A DNA stretch of 6,417 nucleotides from Methanoregula sp. UBA276 (lineage in GTDB: Archaea > Halobacteriota > Methanomicrobia > Methanomicrobiales > Methanospirillaceae), in NCBI GenBank assembly GCA_002508495.1, contig DANA01000024.1, positions 1 through 6,417 of the forward strand. The letters are read 5' to 3'. Below are positions 5,680-6,417 of the stretch, piece after piece. A program made the position numbers and the translations under genes. Numbering within the stretch: the first letter of the stretch is position 1; each line of letters starts with the position of its first letter. The notes beneath the pieces are model-generated. The model ran no database searches. It was not told where the DNA came from and saw only the letters and a program-made list of their open reading frames with translations.

Positions 5680-6033
5680 CTTCTGGACAAGGGCGAGCTG
5701 GTTGTTCGCCTCTTTCTTCTTCTCTTTCTCGATACTGTCCATGATCTCGTGGATCGGTTTTGCCAGCTCGTAGATCTTGACCGGACGGCCCTTGCTTTCG
5801 GCTTTGCTCTCGCGGCTGTTGATCCAGTTCTGGTCGATCAGGTACCGCATCGCGATGCTGACTTCCGGCTGGCGGAGATCGGTGCCACGCTCGATAGCAC
5901 GGGAGGTTGCTTCCGGGGTGTTGGCAAGGAAAACCAGTACCTTTGCCACGTTGCGTTTCGTTCCAATCTCAATGAGAAGGTTGGCAAATTCCTCTTCCTT
6001 CTCGGTAAAATACATAACGTTCTCGGTTCTCAT
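5659..6033 (-). CDS. Winged-helix transcriptional regulator, possibly EarA-like
   Basis: A 124-aa DNA-binding protein. Residues about 27-72 form a helix-turn-helix (KRNVAKVLVFLANTPE, then SRAIERGTDLRQPEVSIAM) whose likely recognition helix is RQPEVSIAMRYL at 54-65. Residues 75-90 (SKAESKGRPVKIYEL) are the beta wing. Residues 92-124 are a lysine- and glutamate-rich helix suited to dimerisation. The start was placed at the ATG at 6033, with GGATGTGAT just upstream (close to GGAGGTGAT but only 2 bases away); M7, at 6015, is an alternative. It belongs to the ArsR/MarR-like archaeal regulators. From memory, the GTDLRQPEVS stretch resembles EarA, the archaellum activator of Methanococcus maripaludis, but I could not compare sequences and offer that as a lead only. 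It has its own TATA box, lies downstream of tbp, and overlaps rpiA tail to tail. Confidence 0.87.
   Translation of the reverse strand: MRTENVMYFTEKEEEFANLLIEIGTKRNVAKVLVFLANTPEATSRAIERGTDLRQPEVSIAMRYLIDQNWINSRESKAESKGRPVKIYELAKPIHEIMDSIEKEKKKEANNQLALVQKLRDYIR
5710..5730 (+). terminator. Pyrimidine-rich tract that may end rpiA transcription
   Basis: About 30 bases past the rpiA stop the plus strand is an unbroken run of T and C, with T-triplets (TTT, TTCTTC, TTT). It is the complement of the Glu-Lys-rich EKEKKKE codons of the winged-helix gene. It is less T-pure than a strong terminator, so the call is weak, but no better site follows rpiA. Confidence 0.3.
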
Positions 6034-6070
6034 GCATCACATCCACAATATTTTCAATTTGCTATAAGGT

Positions 6071-6078
6071 ATAATTAT
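6071..6078. promoter_or_regulatory. Palindrome ATAATTAT near the winged-helix transcription start
   Basis: A perfect 8-bp palindrome lying between the TATA box at 6088-6097 and the expected transcription start near 6066. This is where an autorepressor could bind. In such AT-rich DNA an 8-bp palindrome can arise by chance, so confidence is low. Confidence 0.25.
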
Positions 6079-6087
6079 GAGACGTAT

Positions 6088-6097
6088 CTATATATAG
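6088..6097 (-). promoter_or_regulatory. TATA box of the winged-helix regulator gene
   Basis: CTATATATAG is itself a perfect palindrome and a near-ideal archaeal TATA box. The purine-rich GATAGA directly upstream on the minus strand could serve as the TFB-recognition element. Transcription would start near 6066, giving a leader of about 33 bases that contains the GGATGTGAT ribosome-binding candidate. Confidence 0.65.
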
Positions 6098-6180
6098 TCT
6101 ATCGTATTGCTAATCAACGGACCGATCAAATATATAGTATGATTTTTTTTAGTCCCGCAACCAGGCTGGCGGAACCATGG

Positions 6181-6206
6181 ATAAAAAAGACCAGAGGGAG
6201 AAAAAG
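6181..6206 (-). terminator. T-rich terminator after tbp
   Basis: Immediately after the tbp stop, the minus strand carries five Ts (6205-6201) and then six Ts (6188-6183) separated by a pyrimidine-rich spacer. This is a typical archaeal terminator and implies that the winged-helix gene downstream is transcribed from its own promoter. Confidence 0.6.
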
Positions 6207-6207
6207 A

Positions 6208-6417
6208 TCAGAGGAGCCCGAGGCTGCGCAGGTCGGCAAGGATCTTGACAACGGCTTTTTTTGCGTCCTCCGGCTCCTTTCCTCCCGTGATGATCAGTTT
6301 GCCGGAACCAAAGAGGAGCACGACGACTTTCGGGTTGTCAAGCCGGTACACAAGACCGGGGAACTGCTCGGGCTCATATTCGATCCGGTCAAGGTTGAAC
6401 CCGACGGCAATCTTGTT
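6208..6417 (-). CDS. tbp: TATA-box-binding protein, C-terminal 69 residues (start off the window)
   Basis: TBP binds the TATA box and, with TFB, recruits RNA polymerase. Archaeal TBPs are about 180-185 aa in two direct repeats; only the second repeat's main part is present. The visible sequence has the family signature EPEQFPGLVYRL (16-27), then PKVVVLLFGSGKLIITGGKE, covering the DNA-contacting sheet with the FGSGK turn, then the long helix EDAKKAVVKILADLRSLGLL to the stop. There is no acidic tail, which some archaeal TBPs carry. LIITGGK stands where LVCTGAK or similar is found in many TBPs, a conservative change. The 5' end lies to the right of the window, so nothing can be said of its start or of promoter control. 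It reads in the same direction as the winged-helix gene but is separated from it by a terminator and a new promoter. Confidence 0.96.
   Translation of the reverse strand, partial: NKIAVGFNLDRIEYEPEQFPGLVYRLDNPKVVVLLFGSGKLIITGGKEPEDAKKAVVKILADLRSLGLL

Larger units (their letters stand above)
6034..6207. other. AT-rich intergenic region between tbp and the winged-helix gene
   Basis: These 174 bases hold no gene. On the minus strand, in reading order, they carry the T-rich tbp terminator, a distal TATA-like element (about 6129-6138), the main TATA box (6088-6097), an 8-bp palindrome ATAATTAT (6071-6078), and the start region of the winged-helix gene. It is the most AT-rich part of the window. 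Confidence 0.7.

Noticed and set aside
6161..6169. CCAGGCTGG small palindrome upstream of the winged-helix gene
   Set aside because: Only four pairs around one base; too short to support a hairpin or operator call.
6177..6248. A 23-codon plus-strand open frame starting with ATG at 6177
   Set aside because: It begins in the tbp terminator, runs antisense into tbp, and has no ribosome-binding site or recognisable product.
1..6417. CRISPR array, prophage, insertion sequence, toxin-antitoxin or defence system
   Set aside because: No regularly spaced repeats, terminal inverted repeats, transposase cores or characteristic domains were found on either strand.

Overview
The window looks like a chromosomal segment of a methanogenic euryarchaeon, most likely of the order Methanomicrobiales (a Methanoregula-like organism is my best guess). 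The basis is a linked pair of methanofuran biosynthesis genes (mfnD, mfnF), an archaeal TATA-binding protein, archaeal TATA boxes with T-rich terminators, and a histidine kinase H-box of a style I associate with Methanomicrobiales. The genus is inference only; no rRNA is present. The DNA is moderately GC-rich in genes, and the AT-rich stretches are confined to promoters.

Layout, left to right. (1) 1-1154, minus strand: a response-regulator/histidine-kinase hybrid whose 3' end runs off the left edge. (2) 1155-1503: a promoter-bearing intergenic region of about 350 bp with an inverted repeat and a tandem 10-bp repeat. (3) 1504-2148, plus strand: an unassigned zinc-ribbon protein resembling the DNA-binding N-terminus of a transposase. 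(4) 2185-3992, minus strand: a two-gene methanofuran operon, mfnD then mfnF, joined by an ATGA overlap. (5) 4073-4852, plus strand: surE, divergent from mfnD. (6) 4963-5679, plus strand: rpiA, with its own TATA box and probably a leaderless mRNA. (7) 5659-6033, minus strand: a winged-helix regulator whose 3' end overlaps that of rpiA by 21 bp. (8) 6208-6417, minus strand: the C-terminal part of TBP, running off the right edge.

How the genes fit together. MfnD and MfnF carry out two steps of methanofuran synthesis: gamma-glutamyltyramine formation, and its joining to the furan unit. Methanofuran is the C1 carrier for the first step of CO2 reduction to methane. SurE (nucleotide phosphatase) and RpiA (ribose-5-phosphate isomerase) are housekeeping enzymes of nucleotide and pentose metabolism. 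TBP and the winged-helix protein are transcription factors. The sensor/regulator hybrid and the zinc-ribbon gene are the accessory elements. I see no CRISPR array, tRNA, rRNA, intact insertion sequence, phage or defence system. Most of the window is ordinary core genome; the least explained parts are the zinc-ribbon gene with its repeat-bearing promoter, and the densely signalled regions around the winged-helix gene.
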